From NCBI RefSeq assembly GCF_014195445.1, contig NZ_JACIBT010000001.1, positions 1-64,000 of the forward strand: 64,000 nucleotides of DNA, written 5' to 3'. The notes under the pieces were generated by a model that was not told the origin of the DNA, did no database searches, and saw only the letters and a program-made list of their open reading frames with translations. Both the position numbers and the translations under genes were made by a program. The DNA is from Garicola koreensis (GTDB lineage: Bacteria; Actinomycetota; Actinomycetes; Actinomycetales; Micrococcaceae). Shown piece by piece: positions 15,984-24,045 of this stretch. Position 1 is the first letter of the stretch, and the number at the start of each line of letters is the position of its first letter.

Positions 15984-17524
15984 GGCGCAGACGATCTCTG
16001 CTGGCACTGGGTGCCGTCATGCTGCTGGGGCCGGCGTCCGCCGTGGGCGCAGTAGCCCAGGCGCCGCCGGCGCAGGCGGATCTGTGGCGCGACTACCAGT
16101 ACTGGCTCGACGACTACGGGGTCGAAGAGGCCTGGGACACCACCCGCGGCGAGGGGGTGACCGTTGCGGTCATCGACACCGGTGTGGAAGGTTCACATCC
16201 CACCCTGGAGGGCGCGGTCGTCGGCGGCACCGACGTCTCCGGCGGCGGCGACTCCTCCGGCGGCCCGGTCTCGCAGACCACCACCGAGCACGGCACACTG
16301 GTCGCCTCGCTGCTGGCGGGCCGCGGTCAGCCCGCGGAGGAGGCGCCCGAGGGGGAAGACTTTGAAGAGATGACTGATGAGGAGTGGGACGAGTGGTTTG
16401 ACGACTTCGAAGCCGACCTCGAAGAGACCTACGGTGAGGATTGGGAGGACGAAGTCGACCAGGAACGGATCGATGAGTTCTACGAGACTCGCCAGTTCCC
16501 CGGGATCGACGACCAGGCCGATGCTGAGGATGAAGAGTCCGAGGACGACGCCGAGGAGGACGGAGAGGCCGGGGAGCGGCCGGCCGGGGTGATCGGCGTC
16601 GCGCCCGAGTCAGAACTTCTCTCCATCTCATTGGTGCTGGAGGACCCCAATCCCTACGGGCCGGGCACTGAGGATCAGATCGCTCAGGCGGTGACGTGGG
16701 CGGTGGACAACGGAGCAGACATCATCAACATGTCCATCGGCTCCGGGACCCAAGAATGGCCCCAGTCGTGGGACGAGGCGTTCCTCCACGCGGAGGAGAA
16801 CGATGTGCTGGTCGTCGCCGCAGCAGGAAACCGCGCTGCTGGCCATTATTCGGTGGGCGCCCCGGCCACCATCCCCGGTGTGCTCTCTGTGGCAGGAGTG
16901 GACGAGGAGCGCAATATCAGCCAAGACTCCTCCTCCCAGGGCATCGCGATCGACATCGCCGCAGCCTCTGAACCGCTGGCCGGAGCAATGCCCGATGGAG
17001 GACACGCCGCATGGGAAGGCACCTCCGGGGCCACGCCGATCGTCGCCGGGGCGGCTGCACTGGTGATGGCGGCCCACCCTGAGCTCTCCGCGCCAGAGGT
17101 GAAGCACCGGCTGCTCAGCACGGCAGACTCGGCCGGCTCTGAGGGCATCGACCCCGAATACGGTCATGGGGTGCTCAATGTGGCCGAGGCCGTCACCGGC
17201 AGCGTGCCGGCGTTCGACGCCGCCGCGACCGAGACCCTGCAGGACTGGATCCGAGTGCACCGTCGAGCCGAAAGCGACGACGACGCCGATCAGCACCAGG
17301 AGATCCCCGAAGACTCCGGCGTCGTGGCCGGGCCGGAGGGGGAACCGCGCCAGGCGCCTCAGGCGGCTGAAGCTCGAACCGTCCAGGACTGGGCCGGTCC
17401 TGTCACTCTGGGCGTGGGAGGGCTGGCGGTCGTGCTGCTGATGACCGGTGCCGCAGTTCACCTGCTGAGTCGGCGAAGCACCGCCACCAACAAGTCCGCA
17501 GACGATCAGCAGTCTGCGCAGTAG
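15980..17524 (+). CDS. Secreted membrane-anchored subtilase (mycosin-like) with acidic insert
   Basis: A serine protease of family S8. The Arg-rich N-terminus RRRRSLLALGAVMLLGPASA is a signal peptide. The catalytic triad is Asp in VAVIDTGVEGSHP near residue 66, His in TTEHGTLVASLLAG near residue 108, and Ser in EGTSGATPIVAGAAAL near residue 350. Between His and the next core strand lies an insert of about 85 residues packed with Asp and Glu (roughly residues 118-200). A C-terminal helix (LGVGGLAVVLLMTGAAVHLL) should anchor it in the membrane with a short basic tail. The layout matches mycosins of type VII secretion, but no ESX genes are nearby. It overlaps ppx by four bases. Confidence 0.87.
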   Translation: MRRRRSLLALGAVMLLGPASAVGAVAQAPPAQADLWRDYQYWLDDYGVEEAWDTTRGEGVTVAVIDTGVEGSHPTLEGAVVGGTDVSGGGDSSGGPVSQTTTEHGTLVASLLAGRGQPAEEAPEGEDFEEMTDEEWDEWFDDFEADLEETYGEDWEDEVDQERIDEFYETRQFPGIDDQADAEDEESEDDAEEDGEAGERPAGVIGVAPESELLSISLVLEDPNPYGPGTEDQIAQAVTWAVDNGADIINMSIGSGTQEWPQSWDEAFLHAEENDVLVVAAAGNRAAGHYSVGAPATIPGVLSVAGVDEERNISQDSSSQGIAIDIAAASEPLAGAMPDGGHAAWEGTSGATPIVAGAAALVMAAHPELSAPEVKHRLLSTADSAGSEGIDPEYGHGVLNVAEAVTGSVPAFDAAATETLQDWIRVHRRAESDDDADQHQEIPEDSGVVAGPEGEPRQAPQAAEARTVQDWAGPVTLGVGGLAVVLLMTGAAVHLLSRRSTATNKSADDQQSAQ

Positions 17525-17605
17525 ATACCCACAGTGTCCTGGAAACTGACCGGTCCTCGAATCTGACTGAACGCATAACTGACCAATCCGGATAGGATGA
17601 TGCAC

Positions 17606-18985
17606 ATGGCACCAAAGTTCTCAGAGAAACCCCGCGTACTCATCGTCGGCGGCGGCTACGTCGGCCTCACCCTTGCCCAGCACCTGCAGAAGAAGGTCAA
17701 AGACGCAGGCGGCATCGTCACTGTGGTGGACCCCCTGCCCTACATGACATACCAACCGTTCCTCCCGGAGGTTGTGGGCGGCCACATCGAAGCCCGCCAC
17801 GCGGTGGTTTCCCACCGGCGTCACCTGAAGAACACCGAAATCGTCAACGGCACCGTCACCAGTGTTGACCACGAGTCCAAAACTGCCAAGGTGGGCTTCG
17901 AAGACGGTCAGAGTGTGGAGCTTCCCTACCAGGACGTGGTGATCTCCGCCGGTGCCACCACGAAGACCTTCCCCATCGAGGGGCTGGCGGAGAACGGCAT
18001 CGGCCTGAAGACCGTCGAGGAGGCGCTGAGCCTGCGCAACCACATCCTGGAGCGCCTGGAGGCCGCCTCCACGATGACCGATGAGGCGGCTAAGCGGCGC
18101 GCACTGAGCTTCACACTGGTCGGCGGTGGGTTCGCTGGCATTGAGGTCATCGCCGAGATGGAAGACATCATCCGAGCCGCAGTGGACGCGAACCCACGGC
18201 TGGCACAGTCTGATGTGCGGATCGTCCTGGTGGAGGCGATGGGCCGGATCATGCCCGAAGTCTCGGAGGACCAGGCCGTCGGTGTGGTGGAGCACCTGCG
18301 CGGCCGCGGCATTGAGGTGCTGCTGAACACCTCCCTGAGCTCCGCGGTGGACGGGGAGCTGAAACTGATGTCCATGGAGGACAAATCCGAGGTGGACGCC
18401 TTTGCCGCCGACACCCTGGTGTGGACCGCTGGAGTGGCGGCCAACGCGATCGCCCGCGCCTCCAGCTTCCCGGTGGACGAGCGCGGCCGCATCACCGGTG
18501 CAGCCACCCTGCAGATCCTCAACGAGGACGGCGACGTTATCGAGGGAGCCTGGTCAGCAGGCGATGTTGCTGCGATTCCCGACCTCACCGGCGCCGGCCC
18601 GGGAGGCTTCTGCGTGCCGAATGCTCAGCACGCGGTGCGCCAGGCGAAGCACCTTGCCAAGAATCTGCTCTCCGTGCGCTTCGGCAGCGGTGAGGTCACC
18701 GACTACAAGCACGAGTCGATGGGTGCGGTCGCAGGACTGGGACTCTTCCAGGGCGTGGGCAACCCGATGGGCGTGAAGCTCAAGGGCATCGTTGCCTGGG
18801 CCGCCCACCGCGGATACCACAGCTACGCGATTCCCAGCCTGGAGCGCAAGGCTCGTGTCATCAGCGGATGGGCCAGCGAACTGGTCTTCGGCCGCGACTT
18901 CACACCGCTGCAGAACCTGGAGAACCCCACCAAGGAGTTCTTCGAGGCCGCCGGTGGACACAAGAAGGAAACCGCCGACAACTAG
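17606..18985 (+). CDS. ndh: Type II NADH:quinone oxidoreductase
   Basis: A single-subunit, non-proton-pumping flavoprotein that passes electrons from NADH to menaquinone at the membrane face. RVLIVGGGYVGLTLAQHLQ is the FAD fold near residue 10, LVGGGFAGIEVIAEM near residue 170 is the NADH fold, and WSAGDVAAIPD near residue 315 is the second FAD contact. The amphipathic C-terminal part should bind the membrane. ATG 17606 is chosen because TAGGAT (17593-17598) lies seven bases before it, although ATGs at 17597 and 17600 are in frame. The 459-residue length is normal. A 14-bp hairpin follows the gene. Confidence 0.93.
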   Translation: MAPKFSEKPRVLIVGGGYVGLTLAQHLQKKVKDAGGIVTVVDPLPYMTYQPFLPEVVGGHIEARHAVVSHRRHLKNTEIVNGTVTSVDHESKTAKVGFEDGQSVELPYQDVVISAGATTKTFPIEGLAENGIGLKTVEEALSLRNHILERLEAASTMTDEAAKRRALSFTLVGGGFAGIEVIAEMEDIIRAAVDANPRLAQSDVRIVLVEAMGRIMPEVSEDQAVGVVEHLRGRGIEVLLNTSLSSAVDGELKLMSMEDKSEVDAFAADTLVWTAGVAANAIARASSFPVDERGRITGAATLQILNEDGDVIEGAWSAGDVAAIPDLTGAGPGGFCVPNAQHAVRQAKHLAKNLLSVRFGSGEVTDYKHESMGAVAGLGLFQGVGNPMGVKLKGIVAWAAHRGYHSYAIPSLERKARVISGWASELVFGRDFTPLQNLENPTKEFFEAAGGHKKETADN

Positions 18986-19005
18986 GGTCATCCTGACCCG
19001 CAGAT

Positions 19006-19037
19006 GATGAGGGGCCGTGGGTGCACGGTCCCTCATC
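19006..19037 (+). terminator. Hairpin between ndh and the tRNA gene
   Basis: GATGAGGGGCCGTG (19006-19019), a 4-base loop, then CACGGTCCCTCATC (19024-19037) pair over 14 positions with one G-T wobble. It ends one base before the tRNA. It has no T-run. It may stop ndh transcription or aid 5' processing of the tRNA. Confidence 0.6.
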
Positions 19038-19038
19038 T

Positions 19039-19115
19039 GCCCTCATAGTCCAATCGGTAGAGACAGCCGACTTAAAATCGGTCCAGTGTGGGTTCGAGTC
19101 CCACTGGGGGCACCA
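19039..19115 (+). tRNA. tRNA with UAA (Leu) anticodon but a short, class I variable loop
   Basis: The cloverleaf is complete. The acceptor stem is GCCCTCA/TGGGGGC with one G-T pair, and the D stem is GTC/GAC with GG in the loop. The anticodon stem is GCCGA/TCGGT with loop CTTAAAA, giving anticodon TAA. The variable loop is five bases (CCAGT), the T stem is GTGGG/CCCAC with loop TTCGAGT, the discriminator is A and CCA is encoded. UAA reads UUA leucine codons. Bacterial leucine tRNAs normally carry a long variable arm, so this one is atypical: identity as Leu rests on the anticodon alone. Confidence 0.85.
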
Positions 19116-19202
19116 GAGCGTCGTTGTTCACACCAGCGACATTCCCGATTTGATCTGCCCGATTCGGCCTGCCGCCTGGCGGGCGAGGGCGGTGGCCTGT
19201 GC

Positions 19203-19439
19203 CTAGCGATCGCTCTTTGCGGTGGTGAACAGATACCACGCATCCGCGCGGATCGCGTCGGCCATCACCTGCCGATCCTTGGACGTCGTTGTGGCGAGCC
19301 CCGATGTACTGAGCGCTGTCGGTGACAGCTCGGTGCCGAGGATCAAGCCGTCTGCGCGTGCACCGGCGATCACCAGGGTGCAAGTGACCGGCGAAGCAAG
19401 GATGTTGGCGTCGAGGAAGAGAAGAGGCGACTCACTCAC
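19203..19439 (-). pseudogene. PIN-domain toxin remnant with an internal deletion
   Basis: Starting at GTG 19439, the frame reads SESPLLFLDANILASPVT, the typical first strand and catalytic Asp of a PIN toxin. It then passes quickly to LSPTALSTSGLATT and DRQVMADAIRADAWYLFTT, which resemble the C-terminal PIN segment where the last acidic residues sit. Only 78 residues remain against about 140 in intact relatives, and the middle helices are missing. A degraded excisionase-like antitoxin segment lies directly upstream in the same frame. This is almost certainly non-functional. Confidence 0.55.
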
Positions 19440-19593
19440 CGAACGGCTCGGCTTCGATATCAGCCGCCGAAGCCTCCGCCACCGGTGCATCAGTTCTCGG
19501 CTGTAGCGCTCGTACTCGGCCAGTGGGACGCGATGGTGGGTGCCGACCTTGGTGGCTCTGATGTCACCATCGGCGATCCTGCGCACCACCGGG
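19440..19593 (-). pseudogene. Fragment of an excisionase/MerR-type HTH antitoxin
   Basis: The same reverse frame as the PIN remnant, further upstream, reads IADGDIRATKVGTHHRVPLA followed by EYERYSREL. That is the recognition helix and wing of the small DNA-binding antitoxins that pair with PIN toxins. The first half of the helix-turn-helix is absent. At about 19593 the homology stops where a DUF433 fragment begins on the other strand, so a rearrangement joined them. Confidence 0.45.
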
Positions 19594-19701
19594 CAGATTC
19601 TCGATGACTTCCCCGAACGTGAAGCCGAAGACATCAAGCAGGCTCTCAGGTTCGCGGCGGCCACGCTGAACGAACGCCAGGTGCCGTTGCTCCCCGCATG
19701 A
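19594..19701 (+). pseudogene. C-terminal fragment of a DUF433 antitoxin
   Basis: Thirty-five codons read QILDDFPEREAEDIKQALRF then AAATLNERQVPLLPA and stop at 19699-19701. The ILxDFPxxExEDIxxALxFAA pattern is the end of a DUF433 protein, the usual antitoxin of another group of PIN toxins. No start codon or N-terminal domain is present. It abuts an inverted HTH-PIN remnant, so two toxin-antitoxin modules have collapsed onto each other. Confidence 0.55.
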
Positions 19702-19860
19702 GGCTGTTTCTCCACCACTATCTGCCGACCGCCCTCGCGTGGTCGAACGGGCTGCTTATGGGCGACGCCGTCATCTGTTCGCGACCTTGCGGGGGGGGGG
19801 ACTCACACTGGGGCCGAGGAGTTTCTGCGTTTCTTGTAGACCTGCCGGCCTAACTGTGTC
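19702..19860. other. Non-coding stretch with a G10 tract
   Basis: I see no gene here. The notable item is an uninterrupted run of ten G at 19791-19800. It could be a hypervariable tract or an assembly weak point. The convergent response-regulator gene ends at 19861. Confidence 0.5.
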
Positions 19861-20520
19861 TCAGAGATCGTTGACGCGAGCGTCGTAGATCGCCCGTGCG
19901 ATCTCTACCCGGTTGGTGACATAGAGTTTTGTGAACAGGGCACTGATGTGTGTTTTGACGGTCGTGAGGCTGATATACAGTTCCTGCGCGATTTGCTGAT
20001 TGGTGCGGCCCTTCGCGATAGCGAGGGCCACATCTCGTTCTCGGTTGGTGAGGGTGTCCAGAAGCGTTCGGGCACGATGGACGCTGTCGTCGGGAGCGTC
20101 GCGGACAGCCGCGATGAGGCGTGCAGTTGCTGCGGGTGAAAGGGCCGGTTGCCCTTGCATCGTTTGGTGAATCGCGGCGACGATGTCTGCTGGTTCGGTG
20201 TCTTTGAGTAGGAATCCGTTGGCTCCGTTCCGAAGCGCAGCGATGACAAGTTCGTCCGTGTCGAACGTGGTTAGCACCAGGACACGGGTGGTGTCGCCTT
20301 GTTTGCGAAGTGCCCGAGTGACGGCAATGCCGTCCTTGTTCGGCATACGGATGTCCAGCAGCAGCAGGTCGGGGCGTTCTCGGGAAACTAATGCGAGGGC
20401 TTCGTCCCCGTCGGCCGCTTCACCCACGATCGTGATGGAGTCGGAAGCAAGCATCATGCGTAGCCCGGCGCGCACGAGCGCGTCGTCATCGACGATCCCA
20501 ATGCGTATGTTCACCACCAT
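19861..20520 (-). CDS. NarL/LuxR-family response regulator
   Basis: A two-component response regulator of 219 residues. The receiver domain begins IRIGIVDDDALVRAGLRMML. The phosphorylated Asp lies in DLLLLDIRMPNKDG near residue 55, with switch Thr in VLVLTTFDTDE and Lys in FLLKDTEPADI. The C-terminal LuxR helix-turn-helix is LTNRERDVALAIAKGRTNQQ then IAQELYISLTTVKTHISALF. It overlaps the kinase stop by 10 bases, with ATG 20520 preferred over GTG 20529. Together with the kinase it probably controls the divergent ABC transporter genes. Confidence 0.92.
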   Translation of the reverse strand: MVVNIRIGIVDDDALVRAGLRMMLASDSITIVGEAADGDEALALVSRERPDLLLLDIRMPNKDGIAVTRALRKQGDTTRVLVLTTFDTDELVIAALRNGANGFLLKDTEPADIVAAIHQTMQGQPALSPAATARLIAAVRDAPDDSVHRARTLLDTLTNRERDVALAIAKGRTNQQIAQELYISLTTVKTHISALFTKLYVTNRVEIARAIYDARVNDL

Positions 20521-21707
20521 GGTAGCCACGCTCTCACGACAAATATGCTTTCAGAGGTTCTCTGGTAGTCGATACTTCCCCCTAAAAGGTCGAGGCGTTC
20601 GGAAAGTCCGACCAATCCCATACCGCGGTTATTGGTGTGGTACGTTCCTGGAGGGACCTTGTTGCGCACCTCGATGCTCAGCTGGCCAGTAGTGCGCTCG
20701 ATGCGAATGTGAACGGGAAGACCGGGCGCGTGCTTCCGTGCATTGGTGAGCGCTTCCTGAACAATCCGGTACGCCGCACGTGATAGTGACGGGTCGAGCT
20801 CGTCGAGTATCGGCTCCTCGTCTTCAGCGCTGATACCGAAGAATTCTATTTCCGTCGCTGACCCTGAGGCCCTGGCCTCTGCGAGCAGGGCAGGAAGCTG
20901 CGCCAGGGTGGGCTGGGGCGCGTTCTGACCCGAGTCGTTGTTGTCGCGCAGGACGCCGAGGATTTGTCGCAGCTCGCGCAGCGCCACCGCGCTGTTGTCT
21001 TTGATGACGCTGGCAGCCTGTGCCATCTGCTCGCGAGGCAGGTCGTCGCGATAGGCAAGTGTTCCAGCGTGCATCGAGACAAGGGAGATGCGGTGGGCGA
21101 GGATGTCGTGCATCTCGCGGGCGATTCGCAGTCGTTCGGCCTCCCGTGCAGCTTTGACGTGGCGTTCGCGCTCACGTTCGGCATTCACCGCACGCTCGTG
21201 CACGAGCCTCAGCGTCTCGATACGAGCTTGGCGGTATCGGCCGAGTGCCACGAGTGCCACGTAGATGAGCACACCGAGCGTCAGAATCACGACCGTCTCG
21301 CCAGCCCCGGCGGGAGAGCCCAGCACGGGGAAGACGACGGCAACATTGCCCGCGCCAGAGAGTACCCACATCGCACCGAGGAGTATCACTCCGGTGCGAG
21401 TGCCGGTGGTGGCGAACCGGAAGGCCGCCAGGATCGCGGCGCCGCTCGCGAACGCGGACACCGCGAGCGCTAGGGCGGCGAGGATGGCTATCGTCAGCGG
21501 TGCCCGTCGCTGGAGCGGGATGAGCGCAACGGCGATCACGCCGACCACGAGGTCGAGCAGCATGAAGGCTCCGGTGCTGCCGACCGTCTCCTCGTCTGCG
21601 CCAGCGGGAATCGTCTCGACATGTGCGCCCCAGACTGTGGACCAGATCACAGCACCGGCGAAAGCGACAACCAGATACGGCCAGCCGCGCCGGAGCGTTC
21701 TACGCAT
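20511..21707 (-). CDS. Sensor histidine kinase, HisKA_3 (NarL partner) family
   Basis: The membrane sensor for the adjacent response regulator. The N-terminal half has about five hydrophobic segments with little extracellular loop, so it may sense the membrane or an antibiotic. The dimerisation helix has ERLRIAREMHDILAHRISLV with the phospho-accepting His. ALTNARKHAPGL is the N box and NRGMGLVGLSERLDLLGG the G box. ATG 21707 (RRTLRRGWPYLVV) has GGAAGCGAG just upstream, and in-frame ATGs at 21725 and 21737 are alternatives, so the length is 398-408 residues. The long upstream extension of the frame is spurious. Confidence 0.88.
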   Translation of the reverse strand: MRRTLRRGWPYLVVAFAGAVIWSTVWGAHVETIPAGADEETVGSTGAFMLLDLVVGVIAVALIPLQRRAPLTIAILAALALAVSAFASGAAILAAFRFATTGTRTGVILLGAMWVLSGAGNVAVVFPVLGSPAGAGETVVILTLGVLIYVALVALGRYRQARIETLRLVHERAVNAERERERHVKAAREAERLRIAREMHDILAHRISLVSMHAGTLAYRDDLPREQMAQAASVIKDNSAVALRELRQILGVLRDNNDSGQNAPQPTLAQLPALLAEARASGSATEIEFFGISAEDEEPILDELDPSLSRAAYRIVQEALTNARKHAPGLPVHIRIERTTGQLSIEVRNKVPPGTYHTNNRGMGLVGLSERLDLLGGSIDYQRTSESIFVVRAWLPWW

Positions 21708-21867
21708 CGCATGTCTCGCTTCCATCGCTCCAACCATTTCTTCGATTGTATGGACCGTGTCGCGTGGACTGCCACGACCGTTCGGCCGAAGGATGTGGCC
21801 AAAAGGATGACCCAAGGCGACGCATCGTCCGATGTGGCCCGCGGTGTGTCCCGGCAAGACTGGGTGC

Positions 21868-22329
21868 ATGATCACGAATGAGAACGCCGCCAAGACGATG
21901 GTGCATCGACCTGTGCTGCGCGATGTGTCGTTCACCGTCGGTGATGGCAGCATCACCGGGTTCGTGGGGCCGTACGGCGCGGGCAAGAGGACCACGATGC
22001 GGACCGCGCTAAGGTTGGCCCCTCCCGATAGCGGGCGGGTACAGTTCGACGGACACAATTACAGGGACTCGGCCCCCGCTTCGCCAAGTCGGCAGCCTGC
22101 CCGACGCGAGGTGGAGTTGGTAAAGGTCCACGGCTTCTTGGTGGCTCCGGACCCTCACGGCATCACGTTGGAACACAGATTGTTCTACTGCCCATTGTTC
22201 TGCAGGGATGCCAAAGACACTCAGCGCCGTGGTCCTGAGGATCACGGATTGCGCACAGTCGAACTGGCCGCCACCCGTTGTGGAGAATATATCGCTTCTT
22301 CACGCAGGAGAAAGAAGATCACACCATGA
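21868..22329 (+). pseudogene. Decayed ABC-transporter ATPase
   Basis: The first 65 residues read like the start of an ABC ATPase: VLRDVSFTVGDGSITGFVGP, then a damaged Walker A YGAGKRTTM where GKTT or GKST is required. Similarity then fades. There is no Q-loop in place, no LSGGQ signature and no Walker B before the frame ends at 22329. The intact paralogue follows directly and shares the same opening (VSFEAPDGAITGFVGPNGAG). This is best read as a duplicated gene decaying after truncation and drift. Confidence 0.65.
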
Positions 22330-23219
22330 TCCGCATCGATGACGTCACAAAGAGATACGGAGACAGTACTGTCCTGGACAGAGTCTCCTTCGAGGCGCCC
22401 GACGGCGCCATCACAGGTTTCGTCGGTCCTAACGGTGCCGGAAAGACCACCACCCTGCGGATCGCGGCCGGGATGACCCAACCGAGCGAGGGTCAGGTGC
22501 AGATCGGAGCGATGACTTTCGCGCAGGCCGAGCGTCCTGCACACCATTTGGGGCTCTTTCTGTCTGCCGAGGGCATCCCGGGGGCCATGACGGCCCGCGG
22601 CTTTCTTGAGTACATCTGTGACACCCAGGGATTACGGCGGACGCGCGCACAGCGGCTGCTGCACGAGGTCGGTCTTGCCGAGGTCGCGAATAAGAAGGTC
22701 AAATCATTCTCCCTCGGTATGCGCCAGAGGCTGGGCATCGGTGCGGCCACGGTCGGTGAGCCCTCACATCTGATACTCGATGAACCGGCCAACGGGCTGG
22801 ACCCCGACGGTATCCGTTGGTTCCGCGACTTCGTGCTCTCGGCCGCCCAGGCCGGGGTGTGCGTCATCCTCTCCTCGCACCACATGCGGGAGTTGGGGGC
22901 GATAGCTGACCAGGTGGTGATGATCGATTCCGGCCGGATCGCGGCACAGGGGTCCATCGCCGAATTCATTGCTGCGGAGCCGCAGGCTCCGGTCTATGTG
23001 GAGACCACTGATGACTCGGCCGCGGAGCGTGCTGTTCAAGACCAAGGGCTGGAAGTCCAGGCGCAGCAGAACGGCATGATGGTAATGGGCTCGTCCCCCG
23101 ACGGCTTGGCCGCTGTTCTGGTGGGGGCCGGCGTGGGGCTCACCCACCTGACGAGGCAGAGGAGTTCCCTTGAAGACACCTACTTCAGCGTGCTCCAGAC
23201 CCGGGATACGAGGCACTGA
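22326..23219 (+). CDS. ABC-transporter ATP-binding protein
   Basis: The ATPase subunit of an export-type ABC transporter, 297 residues. Walker A is GFVGPNGAGKTTTLRI near residue 38, the signature is KSFSLGMRQRLGIGA near residue 130, Walker B is HLILDEPANGLDPDG near residue 155, and the switch His lies in VILSSHHMRELGAIAD. The C-terminal 80 residues form the usual DrrA/CcmA-like accessory domain. ATG 22326 follows AGGAGAAAGAA. The permease gene starts 4 bases after the stop. The two-component system upstream suggests inducible export of a peptide, lantibiotic or drug (inference). Confidence 0.9.
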   Translation: MIRIDDVTKRYGDSTVLDRVSFEAPDGAITGFVGPNGAGKTTTLRIAAGMTQPSEGQVQIGAMTFAQAERPAHHLGLFLSAEGIPGAMTARGFLEYICDTQGLRRTRAQRLLHEVGLAEVANKKVKSFSLGMRQRLGIGAATVGEPSHLILDEPANGLDPDGIRWFRDFVLSAAQAGVCVILSSHHMRELGAIADQVVMIDSGRIAAQGSIAEFIAAEPQAPVYVETTDDSAAERAVQDQGLEVQAQQNGMMVMGSSPDGLAAVLVGAGVGLTHLTRQRSSLEDTYFSVLQTRDTRH

Positions 23220-23223
23220 TCCG

Positions 23224-24045
23224 ATGACGACCACTACGGAACAGACCACGGAGTGCAGTCAGCAGGCTGTTGCCCAGAGCCTGACCACAGTTTCGCGGGC
23301 AGAGATCGCCCGACATCTGCGTCGCGGCGGCATGCGGGGGACCTTACTGGCCGCTTTGGTGATCGGCACTGGGATCGGCGGCCTGATGCTGCTCCTCGAC
23401 GCCACGTTGGCCGAGAGCATTGGTGGGCACTTCAACGTCCTCGCGGTGGAGCTCGGCGTCGGGGTCAGCGCGTTCATTATTGCGCTGGCCACAGTCTTCA
23501 CCGTGGGCAGGGACAGCCAGGGCCAGATCAGCCTGGCCCTGGGCCTGGTGCCGCGACGCGGCCGCCTCTACATCGCACGAGCAGTCGGCTATGCCACAGT
23601 CGCCGCTGGGACGTCCTCCGCCGTGGCGCTGATCCTCTGCGGACTGAGCCTTCTGACACACGGACCTGGTCCGACGGGTTGGGTCCTGGTGGCGGTGCCT
23701 CTGGCCATCATTGGATCGGCACTGTTGGCCACGATCTCCTTCGGGCTGACCACTCTGGTGCGCCGCTCTTCGGCCGGTATTCTACTGTTCATCGGAGTGC
23801 TGGTAATTCTTCCGATGGCCTTCCTCGTCGCCGGCATGTACGTCCCTGAGCAATTGCGGCCGGTCGCTGAGGCGCTTGCCATGAATACGCCGATGATCCA
23901 TGTCCTGGAGGCGCTATCTGCCTCCCATCTGCCCAACCCGGATCAGAGTGGGTGGGCCATCACCCAGGGGATGCTCGGCACTGCGGTATGGGCGCTGGGA
24001 CTGACGTTGGTCGCCTGGCCCGTATTCAAGAAACACGACGCCTGA
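23224..24045 (+). CDS. ABC-transporter permease (ABC-2 like)
   Basis: A 273-residue membrane protein encoded directly after the ATPase. The N-terminal 40 residues are polar, ending in AEIARHLRRGGMRGT, a typical cytoplasmic lead-in. About six hydrophobic segments follow: near residues 40-57, 70-92, 115-138, 145-170, 178-200 and 245-265. The GLVPRRGRLYIARAVGY loop resembles the coupling region of ABC-2 permeases. The substrate is unknown. With the ATPase it makes a complete minimal exporter. Confidence 0.82.
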   Translation: MTTTTEQTTECSQQAVAQSLTTVSRAEIARHLRRGGMRGTLLAALVIGTGIGGLMLLLDATLAESIGGHFNVLAVELGVGVSAFIIALATVFTVGRDSQGQISLALGLVPRRGRLYIARAVGYATVAAGTSSAVALILCGLSLLTHGPGPTGWVLVAVPLAIIGSALLATISFGLTTLVRRSSAGILLFIGVLVILPMAFLVAGMYVPEQLRPVAEALAMNTPMIHVLEALSASHLPNPDQSGWAITQGMLGTAVWALGLTLVAWPVFKKHDA

